Part shown: one piece after another, positions 7,047 to 16,024 of the stretch
Numbering within the stretch: the first letter of the stretch is position 1
Layout: each line of letters begins with the position of its first letter
NCBI GenBank assembly: GCA_017469785.1
Contig: JAFUFU010000019.1
Coordinates: forward strand, 30,716-94,715
From: Treponema sp.
GTDB taxonomy: Bacteria > Spirochaetota > Spirochaetia > Treponematales > Treponemataceae
Length of the DNA: 64,000 nucleotides
Direction of reading: 5' to 3'
Made by a program: the position numbers and the translations under genes
The notes under the pieces: generated by a model
Databases searched by the model: none
What the model saw: the letters and a program-made list of their open reading frames with translations, nothing else
Told to the model about the DNA's origin: nothing

Positions 7047-9836
7047 ATGAGTGATTCAGATAAAACAAATGAACTTGACAATTACGGCGTTTGGGTCAAA
7101 AAACCGCCACGTACCGTTTCATCTGAAAATGTAGAAGAACAGACAGACAACAACTCTGATATAAGCGATTTACCTGATTTCGCAAGCATAGATGTCGTTG
7201 ACAGCCCGCTTGACGGCTCTGATCCAGATTCTGAGGACACAACTCTCTCAGCAGACGAGCTTGCAAACATCAGCGAATCAAGTTTCGCTGCAGAGCCTGC
7301 CGCATCAGATTCAACAGGCTCAGGCGAAACAGAAGAAATCTCGCTGGATGAGTTCATTGACGGAGGCGTTTTTGAAGGCGACGATGCAAATTCCGCACCG
7401 GCAACTCCGGCAGCAGAGCCGTCTTCTTCCCAGGAAGAGTCTCTTTCAGCCGATGATTTCACGGAGTCAAGCGACATTACAATATCTGATTCACCAAGCG
7501 TCTCGGATGCCCCTGTCCTTTCAGACGATGGACCAATCGACATAGATCTTTCATTTGATGATTCTGATTCACAGCCATCCATGGCTTCAAGCTCATCTTC
7601 GTCAGCCCCGGTAAAAGAGGTGTCTGGCTCGGAAGACGTGGACTTAAGCGATTTTGGCGTTGATTTCGGCGATGACTCTTCCGCATCGAGCAGCACTTCC
7701 CCTTCAGACGACGGAACAGAAAGCGTTGACCTGAGCGATTTCGGCGTTGATTTCAGCGATGACGCCTCACCGGCGCAGGAAAGCGCGCCTGCATCAGAAC
7801 CAGTCATAAACGACGACGGAACGGAAGAAATCTCCCTTGATTCATTCGGATTTGACATCAATGCCGAAGAAAGCAAGGACGAAGCTCCTGCAGAAACAGA
7901 AGCAAGCAACGAGGAATCAGTTTCTGAGGCCTCAGAAGATACTCTTTCCCTTGAAGATACCGACTCTCCGTCACTTTCTGTCGAAGCAGATGATGACGAC
8001 GCCGGAAACATTTCTATAGAAACAACTCCTGCATCTGAGCAGAGCGCATCATCCTCACAGGCCTTTACGACCCAGGACAGCGATGACTTTGACCTTGATT
8101 CAATCATGGACTCAATCGAAGACGAAAACGGTAACACAACGTCATTGAATGATGTCGCAGCAGTCAGCGAAGAGGCCGTACCTGCAGAAGAAGCAGCTCC
8201 AGCTGCCACTCAGACACCGGCAGAAGAAGACATCCCGGTTGAAGAGCCGGCTGTCAATGACATAGTTGATATGGATGAGCCTGTTTTTGAGGAGACAGCT
8301 GTAGATATTCCAGAAAGCCTGGCAGAAGGAGACAACCCCTTCTCTCTTCCTGCAGACGATGAATTCATTTCTCCGGCAGCAGAAGAAGCGACTGTCAGCG
8401 AAGCACAGGCCGATTCTCCGGTTATCGAAGAGGCAGTATTTGAAGAGCCTGTTATTGAAGAAACTGTTGTCGAGGAGCCTGCTATTGAAGAAACAGCAAT
8501 TGAGGAGCCAGTAACAGAAACACAGGTCTCATTTGATGACACGGCGGAACAGGCTCCGACTTCTTCAGAAACTCCGGCAAAAGAGGAAGCCGCTCCGGCA
8601 ACGGAAGCAAAAGCAGATACGGAAATCAGTTCTGCGGCAAACAGCATTCTTAGCCAGATTGCATCTGAGCTCTCATCTCTCAGAAACGAAATCTCAAATC
8701 TCAAGAATGAATTTGAAGAGCTCAAGAACAAGGAGCCGGCGGCCCCAGCGGCAGAAGAAACTGTTCCTGCAGCCGAAGAAGAAGAAGCTGTCTCGGAGTC
8801 CAGCGGAGGGTTCTTCGGAAGTGAGGATGAAGACGATACAATCGCCCTCTCCCTTGACGAAATGGACAACATCCTCAACACAGTGGAAATTGTCGAGGAA
8901 GAAGCACCGTCTGTTCCTGAATCAGCACTTTCAAGCACAGAAACAAGTGATGAACCTGAGCTCACAGCTGATACAATAGAAGAGCCGTCTGCAGAGGAAG
9001 TTCAGGAGAGCACAGAAGATTCCCTTGACTTCTCCAATGACACCATTGAAGAGCCTGTCCTCGACGATATCGATACAAACATCGCAGAAGAAGAGCTTCC
9101 TGAAGAAATCCTTGTTCCAAAATCAGAAGACATTCTCGTCGAATCAAGTCAGGAAAATCTCATTGATGAGATTCCTCAGGAACAGGTCAGCCTTGAGGAG
9201 ACAGAAGAAGAACTTGCAATCACAGAGCCAAGCGATGAAGTTGCTCCAGATTCAACAGAAGATATTGACTTTGAGATTGCTGAGAAGGCCGAGGATTCCA
9301 GCGAAGACTCACTCATTGACGAGCCATTCATTTTTGATGAATCAGAGCAGGCTTTGAGCGAGCTTCCTGATGAATCTGACGATAATGCGACACTCTCCGC
9401 TGACGAACTGGCAAATATTGCCGCGGTCTCTAGCAGAGAGGAAATCATCGAAGAGCCTGCCGAGAGTATTGCCGAAGAAGAAGCATCAGAAAACGAAAGC
9501 TCTATTCCATCAGTAAGCGATATTCTCGGAGATGTGGGCGGCGATGACTCTTCAGAAGAAGCAAGCGGCGTATCAATCACCGAAGGTGAGCTTGACGATC
9601 TTCTTTCATCAGAAGCGGCCCTTACCGACCAGAATCTCAAATATCTTGAGGAAGAAGAAAAATCTGAGCCAGTTCAGTCTTCTATTCCAAACAATCTTCA
9701 GAAAGAAATCAAATCGGTTCTTTCATATATGGATCAGCTTTTGGAAAATCTTCCAGAAGAAAAAATTGCTGAATTCGCACAGTCAGAACAATTTGAAACC
9801 TACAAAAAATTGTTCAAGGAACTTGGACTCGACTAA
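7047..9836 (+). CDS. Large acidic repeat protein, disordered, function unknown
   Basis: 929 residues, extremely rich in Glu, Asp, Ser and Ala, with no signal peptide or membrane segment. The N-terminus holds a short ordered element NYGVWVKKPPRT (12-23). The body carries repeated short motifs: LSADELANI at 67-75 and again at 783-791, VDLSDFGVDF at 198-207 and 227-236, EEISLD(E/S)F at 97 and 260, LSLDEMDNIL at 601-610, ITEGELDDLL at 844-853, and a VIEEPVIEET-type tandem run at about 459-489. A coiled coil sits at about 530-562, and a conserved-looking helical C-terminus (884-929) ends in FETYKKLFKELGLD. It is the first gene of a run that leads to two Maf-type proteins, so a scaffold role near flagellar or glycosylation machinery is possible, but this is inference. 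RBS GGGGAAC. Confidence 0.85.
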   Translation: MSDSDKTNELDNYGVWVKKPPRTVSSENVEEQTDNNSDISDLPDFASIDVVDSPLDGSDPDSEDTTLSADELANISESSFAAEPAASDSTGSGETEEISLDEFIDGGVFEGDDANSAPATPAAEPSSSQEESLSADDFTESSDITISDSPSVSDAPVLSDDGPIDIDLSFDDSDSQPSMASSSSSSAPVKEVSGSEDVDLSDFGVDFGDDSSASSSTSPSDDGTESVDLSDFGVDFSDDASPAQESAPASEPVINDDGTEEISLDSFGFDINAEESKDEAPAETEASNEESVSEASEDTLSLEDTDSPSLSVEADDDDAGNISIETTPASEQSASSSQAFTTQDSDDFDLDSIMDSIEDENGNTTSLNDVAAVSEEAVPAEEAAPAATQTPAEEDIPVEEPAVNDIVDMDEPVFEETAVDIPESLAEGDNPFSLPADDEFISPAAEEATVSEAQADSPVIEEAVFEEPVIEETVVEEPAIEETAIEEPVTETQVSFDDTAEQAPTSSETPAKEEAAPATEAKADTEISSAANSILSQIASELSSLRNEISNLKNEFEELKNKEPAAPAAEETVPAAEEEEAVSESSGGFFGSEDEDDTIALSLDEMDNILNTVEIVEEEAPSVPESALSSTETSDEPELTADTIEEPSAEEVQESTEDSLDFSNDTIEEPVLDDIDTNIAEEELPEEILVPKSEDILVESSQENLIDEIPQEQVSLEETEEELAITEPSDEVAPDSTEDIDFEIAEKAEDSSEDSLIDEPFIFDESEQALSELPDESDDNATLSADELANIAAVSSREEIIEEPAESIAEEEASENESSIPSVSDILGDVGGDDSSEEASGVSITEGELDDLLSSEAALTDQNLKYLEEEEKSEPVQSSIPNNLQKEIKSVLSYMDQLLENLPEEKIAEFAQSEQFETYKKLFKELGLD

Positions 9837-10720
9837 TGGAAACAGAAAATACAAAAGGCGGCTTGCTCCGCAGAGCGCAAAACGTTCTTGCGGATGTCAC
9901 CCCCACATTCACAAATTGGTCAAAACGCTCTGGCTTCATCCGGACGGCTATTCTCGCGCCATGCAGCACCGCAGAAGGAGATTTCTATTACGTTACGGAT
10001 GCCTTCGGACTGACCGGACGGGAAATGGCTCTGCTTACGGAGACTCGTGATTTCTGGATGAAAACACTCTCTAAAGCCTTTGAATGGCAGTGCTTTTCAA
10101 GAGATTTCAACGAACTCGATAAATTCGACGGGCTTTTTGAAGAGGACGTGTTCACAAATATTAATAAAATTTTCTTTCTCCCCTTCAAAGAAAAAGAGAA
10201 TCCGCTTATATTTGTACTCATTGAGCTTGATGATGACGATGACATAAATCTGGCCCCTGCCTCGGAAGTGGCGGTCATGCTGAAAAACATCGTTGAATTC
10301 AAGAATCAGCAAAGCAAAATTCTCGCAAAATTTGACAAAAACATTGACACAGGGCTTGGAATCTCGGAAAGCCGTCTGTATCTGCTTTCTCTGAAGGTCT
10401 GTATCGATGAAGAACTGTCAGGAGTCGAGCTTCCAGGCGATGAGCTAAGGAATCTGGTCATCGACTCAATCACAGGAGCCGCGCAGACAATCGTTGCACC
10501 GCTTTTCCGCGCGCCGAACTGCTCGCATATCGGTACGAAAGGCGAAATAAAGGTCGTTCTCTTTGCAAAAGATGAGGAAGACGAACAGCTGCTCGCCTAC
10601 CATGTTTCCCGAACGCTCATCTGCCTTTTAGGAACAAAAGCGACAAAGCAGATTCTACTGCTTTCTGCCGGCTTGTGTTCGAACAAAAAAGGAACCATCG
10701 CCTTCCTCTGTCAGGGCTAG
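9836..10720 (+). CDS. Conserved-looking cytoplasmic protein, unknown
   Basis: Unrecognised, 294 residues, no signal peptide or membrane segment. Its ATG shares one base with the stop of the acidic protein, so translation is coupled. The sequence is mixed alpha/beta with a strongly acidic loop (LIELDDDDDINLAP, about residues 123-136) and a C-terminal part reading LLAYHVSRTLICLLGTKATKQILLLSAGLC. No catalytic motif or metal-binding pattern is apparent. Close packing with the neighbours suggests that it works with the acidic protein and the Maf pair. Confidence 0.8.
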   Translation: METENTKGGLLRRAQNVLADVTPTFTNWSKRSGFIRTAILAPCSTAEGDFYYVTDAFGLTGREMALLTETRDFWMKTLSKAFEWQCFSRDFNELDKFDGLFEEDVFTNINKIFFLPFKEKENPLIFVLIELDDDDDINLAPASEVAVMLKNIVEFKNQQSKILAKFDKNIDTGLGISESRLYLLSLKVCIDEELSGVELPGDELRNLVIDSITGAAQTIVAPLFRAPNCSHIGTKGEIKVVLFAKDEEDEQLLAYHVSRTLICLLGTKATKQILLLSAGLCSNKKGTIAFLCQG

Positions 10721-10732
10721 CAGGCGGCGCAA

Positions 10733-12238
10733 TTGGAAGCAATTGAATCCGCTCTGAGCTTCGAGGCAAGCCGTTCTGGCGAGCTTACATGCTCATTTCA
10801 GGGGAAATATTTTCATTCAAAATACAATCCGCGCACGGAGGGAGAAAGGTTTGCCGAAAACATTCAGGCAGATTTTTCTCCTCTTTGTATTTTTGTTCTT
10901 GAGCCGGCCCTCTCCTACTGCGCTCCCTACATCAAAAAACGTTTTCCAGAGGCGCTTGTATGCGCAATCCGATTCACCAGGGCATTTTCCGACAGCGACA
11001 GGGAATGGAATCATGTTTTTTATCTTAAAGAAGGCAAAATTTCCCTAGGAGAAGAGCTTTTTTCAACACTGGGGGAAGAAAAACTGTGCGCAAGCCTTTC
11101 CTTTGATTGGCCAGCGACAAAACAGGCCTTTCCGCAAGAAAATACAGAAAGCTGGAATGAAATCAAAAAATCGATTCTCAAATCAAGGGACGTAATCGCC
11201 ACCCGCGCCTATTTTTCAAAACGCTGGCTGAAAAATTCCATCATTTTTGCATCCTGTATAAAAAAAGCCTGCATATTGGCAAAAGGAAGCGAAAGCATTG
11301 TCATAACGGCATCAGGACCAAGCCTTGGCCCCTCACTTCCCTTCATCAAGGAAAACAGAAAGAGATTTTTTCTTATAGCCCTTTCATCAAGCTATCTTCC
11401 GCTTTCCAGCTACGGCATTAAAGCCGACATGGTGATTTCAAGCGACGGCGGATATTGGGCAAAAAAACATCTTGACTTTCCCCAAAAACAGACCGAATTA
11501 TTTGCCATAGAAGCCGAGGGAGCCGTCCCAAGACACATTCTTGCGGAAGATGCGGTCATTCCCCTTGCTTATCCAGACGGGCTTGAAACCGATTTTTTGA
11601 AAGCTGTCGGCTGTCCCTTCATGATTTCAGAACGCAACGGAACGGTTGCAGGAACGGCTCTCACATTTGCGGCCACTATGACAAGCGGCCCGATATATCT
11701 GTGCGGCCTTGATCAGGCAGCAAGCCCGGCTTTTCAGCACACTCAGCCAAATGCGCTTGAAACAGACAACGCCAGAAGGGATTTCAGGCTCAAACCTGTC
11801 GAGACCCGGATAAGCGCATCCAGATTCAATTCAAGCTCAGTCCTTGAGATTTACAGGAACTGGTTCATCACAGTCTCCCCTCGGTTCTCAAAGAATGTAT
11901 TCCGCCTTTCGGATAACTATCACTACGAATACGCGCTCGGAGACATAAGGGATATAAACTGGGATGATTTTTCAAGGAAAGAATCTGGCAACAATGAAGT
12001 CCCCAAAAAAATCAAAATGTCAGAATATTCCGTATCAGGCAAAAAAGAAGAGCGCAGGGAAAAGATTCTCAAAAGCCTTGCCGAGCTCTCAAAGACTCAG
12101 AAATTCATTGATGAAGTATTTCCTATGGAGGCGATTCTAATCAAACGCGAGCTGTCCGACACAAAGGCTCAGAACCTTCGCATGAATCTGGCCGAAAAAA
12201 CAAGGAAGCTGCTTTCGGAATGTTCAAAATTGCTGTAA
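10733..12238 (+). CDS. Maf-type glycosyltransferase-like protein (DUF115), copy 1
   Basis: 501 residues from a TTG start, 12 bases after the previous stop. N-terminal motif HSKYNPRTEGERFAENI (28-44), then the MptE-like/DUF115 core with ASGPSLGPSL (193-202) and KADMVISSDGGYWAKKHL, typical of motility-associated factor (Maf) proteins, which add nonulosonic-acid type sugars to flagellin in Campylobacter and others. Family knowledge: flagellin glycosylation is reported in Treponema, which fits. The C-terminal third is helical. A paralogue follows at once, so the two may modify different sites or work as a heteromer; that is inference. Confidence 0.8.
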   Translation: MEAIESALSFEASRSGELTCSFQGKYFHSKYNPRTEGERFAENIQADFSPLCIFVLEPALSYCAPYIKKRFPEALVCAIRFTRAFSDSDREWNHVFYLKEGKISLGEELFSTLGEEKLCASLSFDWPATKQAFPQENTESWNEIKKSILKSRDVIATRAYFSKRWLKNSIIFASCIKKACILAKGSESIVITASGPSLGPSLPFIKENRKRFFLIALSSSYLPLSSYGIKADMVISSDGGYWAKKHLDFPQKQTELFAIEAEGAVPRHILAEDAVIPLAYPDGLETDFLKAVGCPFMISERNGTVAGTALTFAATMTSGPIYLCGLDQAASPAFQHTQPNALETDNARRDFRLKPVETRISASRFNSSSVLEIYRNWFITVSPRFSKNVFRLSDNYHYEYALGDIRDINWDDFSRKESGNNEVPKKIKMSEYSVSGKKEERREKILKSLAELSKTQKFIDEVFPMEAILIKRELSDTKAQNLRMNLAEKTRKLLSECSKLL

Positions 12239-12255
12239 AAAGTGCAGGACGAAGA

Positions 12256-13734
12256 ATGAGCGAAAAAACAGAATATTCACAGATTATCGAAGCAAAAGAC
12301 GGAAACCTGATTCCTCTGTGCAGGAAGCCGGGGTCAGAGCAGGAAGTCGCCCTGCATTCAAAATACAACCCAAAGCGTGAAGCAGAGGGATTTTGCAGCG
12401 GGATAGATGGAAGCTGCCTTTTCTTTATCGTCTTGGGGCTTGCCGGCGGCTATCACATAGAGAAGCTCCATGAAACAGTCCCAAAAGCAAAGATTCTCGT
12501 CGTTGAAAGCTCAGAAAATGCAATTTCTTTTCTGATGCAGATTCCGCAAGTCAGAGCCGTCTCAGAACTTCCGCAGGTTTACATCACGGACGAGGCGCGC
12601 CTGAAAGACAGCGTGCTGAGCCTTTACAAGCCTGCGATTCACGGGAACCTCACGATTCTCTCCCTGAGGCAATGGGAAGCCGTATTTCAGGACAATGAAA
12701 AAAAATGCAAGTCAATAATACAGGAAGCGATTCAATTTCTCGCAGCAGACTTCTCGGTTCAAAGTCACTTCGGGAAAATCTGGCAGAAGAACATCTTTTT
12801 AAATCTTGCCCTTGCAGGAAAAACAAAATCATTCTCCGATATAAGAGCAACAATCCCCGGAGAAAAACTGAAAAAAACAGCAGCAATCATTGCCGCCGGC
12901 CCTTCTCTCAACCAGTCACTTCAAGAACTTAAACTCCACAGAGACGAGTTTTTTGTCATAGCGACAGACACTGCTTTCTCGGCCCTTTCAAAACAGGGAC
13001 TTGCCTGCGACGCCGTTGTTTCTATCGACGGACAAATGGTTTCCCACCAGCACTATATGGAAGATATTTCAGGAAGCCCGATTTTTGTCTTTGACCTGTG
13101 CGCCAATCCCTCTGCCGTACGAAAAGTACTGGAAAGCTCATGCAGCGTCCTGTTTTCGGAATCCGGACATCCGCTAGCTCAATACGCATCCTTTTTTTCA
13201 GGAATCCGCCATTTTTTGCATCTGGAATCAGGAAGCGGGACCGTCACAATAGCGGCAGCAAGCTTCGCAAAAGCCCTGGGATTCTTAAAATTCCGCTTTT
13301 TCGGAGCCGATTTTTCTTTCATAGACGGACAGCCCTATTGCCGGGGAACATACCTTGAAACGCAATTCCACGGGAAATCAACTCGGCTATCATCCGCAGA
13401 GCAAAGCTATTCAGCCCTCATGTTCAGGACTCCCCTTACCAAAATCGCGGAAAACATAATGACAAGCGAAGTTCTCACGGCTTATAAAAACTCCCTCGAT
13501 GATTTCATGAAAAGGAAAGACGAGCCTTCACCTGAAAACACCTGGGAGCCTTTTGATATCAAGGCATTTAAAGCACAATATTGCAAGGAATTAAAGAAAG
13601 CATTCAAATCAGAGGACCAAATTGACGAAAACAGTTATGCACTCACGACCCTCCTTCCGCTGTGCGCAAAAATGGGAAAAGGGGCGGCTTTTCTTGCATA
13701 CCTTAAAACATTAAGATATACTGAATTGTTATGA
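12256..13734 (+). CDS. Maf-type glycosyltransferase-like protein (DUF115), copy 2
   Basis: 492 residues from ATG 12256, which has CAGGA six to seven bases upstream; the frame is open to an earlier ATG at 12220 that would overlap copy 1 by 19 bases. Shares with copy 1 the N-terminal HSKYNPKREAEGF and the GPSL signature (AAGPSLNQSLQEL), followed by DAVVSIDGQMVSHQHYM where copy 1 has ISSDGGYWAKKHL. The C-terminal helical regions differ. Tandem Maf genes are common in flagellated bacteria that glycosylate flagellin. The stop overlaps the next ATG by four bases. Confidence 0.8.
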   Translation: MSEKTEYSQIIEAKDGNLIPLCRKPGSEQEVALHSKYNPKREAEGFCSGIDGSCLFFIVLGLAGGYHIEKLHETVPKAKILVVESSENAISFLMQIPQVRAVSELPQVYITDEARLKDSVLSLYKPAIHGNLTILSLRQWEAVFQDNEKKCKSIIQEAIQFLAADFSVQSHFGKIWQKNIFLNLALAGKTKSFSDIRATIPGEKLKKTAAIIAAGPSLNQSLQELKLHRDEFFVIATDTAFSALSKQGLACDAVVSIDGQMVSHQHYMEDISGSPIFVFDLCANPSAVRKVLESSCSVLFSESGHPLAQYASFFSGIRHFLHLESGSGTVTIAAASFAKALGFLKFRFFGADFSFIDGQPYCRGTYLETQFHGKSTRLSSAEQSYSALMFRTPLTKIAENIMTSEVLTAYKNSLDDFMKRKDEPSPENTWEPFDIKAFKAQYCKELKKAFKSEDQIDENSYALTTLLPLCAKMGKGAAFLAYLKTLRYTELL

Positions 13735-15353
13735 AAAAACCAATTACGCTTATTTCAATAATCTGTTCCATGCTGTTTGTAATCGCGATTGCCGTATTCG
13801 CGTCAGGAATTTACATAGATAAAAAAGAAGGAAGCCAAAGAGCAGACGCCCGCTACGAAACCTTTCTTGCAAAGACCAGGGAAAATTTTTCAAAAAATCC
13901 ATTTGGCACTCCTGAGTTTTCAAATTCATTCATCCGTGACATCGGAAATATCGCAGATTTTTCATCACTCAAGCTCGAAGTAAACGGGACATTGGTCTAT
14001 TCATATCCTCCTGAAACATTTTCGCTGCCCTCGCCGGAATTGGTAAAATCATATTCAGACTCCGACATTATTTCCCAGACTCATTTTACAGTCCGTGCGT
14101 CAATCTACCTTATGACCCCAAATACCGTCTACAACCATTCGCGGGTGGCATTTCTCCTTATTCTCATCGGAACACTGCTCATCGGCATTTTCATTGTTTT
14201 CACAGGCGGAAACGACGAAGAAACATCATACGATTATCCATCAAAAAAGCGCGGGACATGCAAAGAATATTCCCGCCTCACAAAAGAAGATGATTCAGAA
14301 ATCGAAAACTCACACACAGCGCCAGCCATTCCCCAAGAAGTATGGGAAGAAGAATCGACAGAAGCACTTCATGAGAAGGAAACTGAGCTTGTTCAGGAAA
14401 ACACAACAGAAGAGCAGGCCACAGACACTCCAGAAAGCGTGACGATTTCATTCGGCGATGACTATGTACATTCAGAGCAGAAGTCAGAGCCTGAGTCGCA
14501 GAAAAAGGAAGAATCCATTTTCAATCCTGAGGATTTTGAGCAGCCTGCCGAAGAAGCAGAAGATGAAAGCAAAAGCCAGACAAAGCCGCTTTTTGAGAAA
14601 GAGTCGGTCTCCATTGATTTTCCAGACGATATGCCGGTCTTTACAGAAGTGGATGAAAAAGAATGGACCGAAAACAGCAGCGACACTGCCGGGGAAAATG
14701 CCCTGACAGCAGAGGATCCGCATCGGGATGATGAGACAGAAATCAGTGAAGATGATTTTGACATAATTGACCAGATGGAGCAGGAAAACAAGTCTTTCTC
14801 AGAGGACGATTTATTTGACGACGCGGCTGACTTTGAGGAGCCTGCAATCGAAGCCCCAGAATCCAAGGATGCGGAACGCTCACCGATTACAGACCTGTAT
14901 GTCCAGTCAGCACTTGACGGCAAGCTGGACGAAGCGATTTCCACAGAACCGGAAACAACGCTTGCCCTTATAAAAATCAGCGGTCTGGACCGCGGAAACA
15001 CAATCTCACAGAACATCATCTCAATCATAAGAAAATCTGCGGATACAAATCTTCTTTTTGAATACAAGGCAGACTCATACGCTGCGATTGTCCCAAAAGA
15101 CTTGCAGGAAAGCGTTGACTGTTTCGAGAAGATTTACAATATGATTGCCGAATATCTGAAAGACAATAACGCGGTAAACGAAGTTTCTGCAGGCATATCA
15201 TCAGCAAGCGGCCGGAAAATCACAGCAGAACGGCTTAAGCTTGAGGCTGATCAGGCCCTTGATTATGCCTCGCAGGATCCGGACTCGCCCATCGTCGCAT
15301 TCAGAGCAAATCCACAGAAATATCAGGAATATCTAGATTCAAACGAAGGCTAA
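13731..15353 (+). CDS. Two-helix membrane protein with degenerate GGDEF domain
   Basis: 540 residues. Membrane helices at about 5-26 and 139-158 enclose a roughly 110-residue extracytoplasmic region. A long acidic, disordered segment follows (about 165-385), in composition like the acidic protein that opens the operon and including EISEDDFDIIDQM. The last 155 residues align by eye with a GGDEF fold: LALIKISGLD for the metal-binding strand, EYKADSYAAIVP (about 444-455) where GGDEF should be, then VSAGISS...LEADQALDYA for the helix that usually reads ADxALYxAK. The active-site GGDEF is replaced by KADSY, so cyclase activity is very unlikely; a c-di-GMP-related sensing or structural role is possible. 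Overlaps the Maf gene by four bases. Confidence 0.75.
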   Translation: MKKPITLISIICSMLFVIAIAVFASGIYIDKKEGSQRADARYETFLAKTRENFSKNPFGTPEFSNSFIRDIGNIADFSSLKLEVNGTLVYSYPPETFSLPSPELVKSYSDSDIISQTHFTVRASIYLMTPNTVYNHSRVAFLLILIGTLLIGIFIVFTGGNDEETSYDYPSKKRGTCKEYSRLTKEDDSEIENSHTAPAIPQEVWEEESTEALHEKETELVQENTTEEQATDTPESVTISFGDDYVHSEQKSEPESQKKEESIFNPEDFEQPAEEAEDESKSQTKPLFEKESVSIDFPDDMPVFTEVDEKEWTENSSDTAGENALTAEDPHRDDETEISEDDFDIIDQMEQENKSFSEDDLFDDAADFEEPAIEAPESKDAERSPITDLYVQSALDGKLDEAISTEPETTLALIKISGLDRGNTISQNIISIIRKSADTNLLFEYKADSYAAIVPKDLQESVDCFEKIYNMIAEYLKDNNAVNEVSAGISSASGRKITAERLKLEADQALDYASQDPDSPIVAFRANPQKYQEYLDSNEG

Positions 15354-15358
15354 CGCTT

Positions 15359-16015
15359 CTAACTTGCTTTCTGATTGGAGTTTCCCTTCTCTGCTTTAGA
15401 TTCGCCTGAGACAGAGATTTTTTTGTCTGCGTCAAAATTGTCTATAGTATCAGCCAGTTGCTGGGCAAAATTTGACAGTTGCTTGTTGTCAGGAAACTTC
15501 TCTTTTAAAATAAAGAAACTGGACTCTGCGTCTTCGCTTCTCCCTACGTTCAGCAGAAGCGCGACATAACTCTCAAGAAGATTTTCATCGTAGGGATTTT
15601 CAGTGATTAAATCCTTATACTGCAAGATTGCATTATCTGTCTCACCCCTCATGGCTGTTATATAGGCGAGGCTTGCTTTCAGAACGGAATTATCTTTATC
15701 GAGCGATAGCAGATCCGAATAGCACTCAAAGGCCTTATCCCAGTTTTTTGCGAGGGCATAGGCTCTGGCAAGTTTGTAATAGGAGATAAGATAAAGCTCC
15801 TTGTTCCGCATCGCAAGGGTGTAATATTCAGCCGCCTTGTCATATTTTTTAATGTCCATATAACCTTCGGCAATGGAATAATATTCAGCAGCAATATTCT
15901 TAAAAACGATTGCTTTTTCCCCGGGAACCCTGAAACCAGATGACATGCATGAAAAAAAAGTCAAAAGGTGGAAAGCGAGAAGCAGTGAAAAACAAACATT
16001 ACGAGTTTTAGCCAT
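15359..16015 (-). CDS. Tetratricopeptide-repeat lipoprotein
   Basis: 218 residues. Signal peptide with lipobox-like LTFFSC (Cys at about 23), then three to four TPR-like helical repeats: YYSIAEGYMDIKKYDKAAEYYTLAM, YYKLARAYALAKNWDKAFECYSDLL, LAYITAMRGETDNAILQYKDLI and YVALLLNVGRSEDAESSFFIL. The tail is Ser/Lys-rich. TPR lipoproteins usually act as scaffolds in the periplasm or at the outer membrane. It is the last gene of an ileS - lipoprotein - TPR run on the minus strand and ends six bases from the convergent membrane-protein gene. Partner unknown. Confidence 0.8.
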   Translation of the reverse strand: MAKTRNVCFSLLLAFHLLTFFSCMSSGFRVPGEKAIVFKNIAAEYYSIAEGYMDIKKYDKAAEYYTLAMRNKELYLISYYKLARAYALAKNWDKAFECYSDLLSLDKDNSVLKASLAYITAMRGETDNAILQYKDLITENPYDENLLESYVALLLNVGRSEDAESSFFILKEKFPDNKQLSNFAQQLADTIDNFDADKKISVSGESKAEKGNSNQKAS

Positions 16016-16024
16016 AATGCGCGC

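Noticed and set aside
7082-8209. 375-codon minus-strand frame inside the acidic protein gene
   Set aside because: Low-complexity Ser-rich mirror of the acidic Glu/Asp/Ser repeats; no start signals; codon bias is a by-product.
8210-8965. 251-codon minus-strand frame in the same gene
   Set aside because: Same reason: Ser-rich mirror of the repeat-coding strand.
14462-15067. 201-codon minus-strand frame within the degenerate GGDEF gene
   Set aside because: Mirror of the acidic linker; no ribosome-binding site and no known motif.
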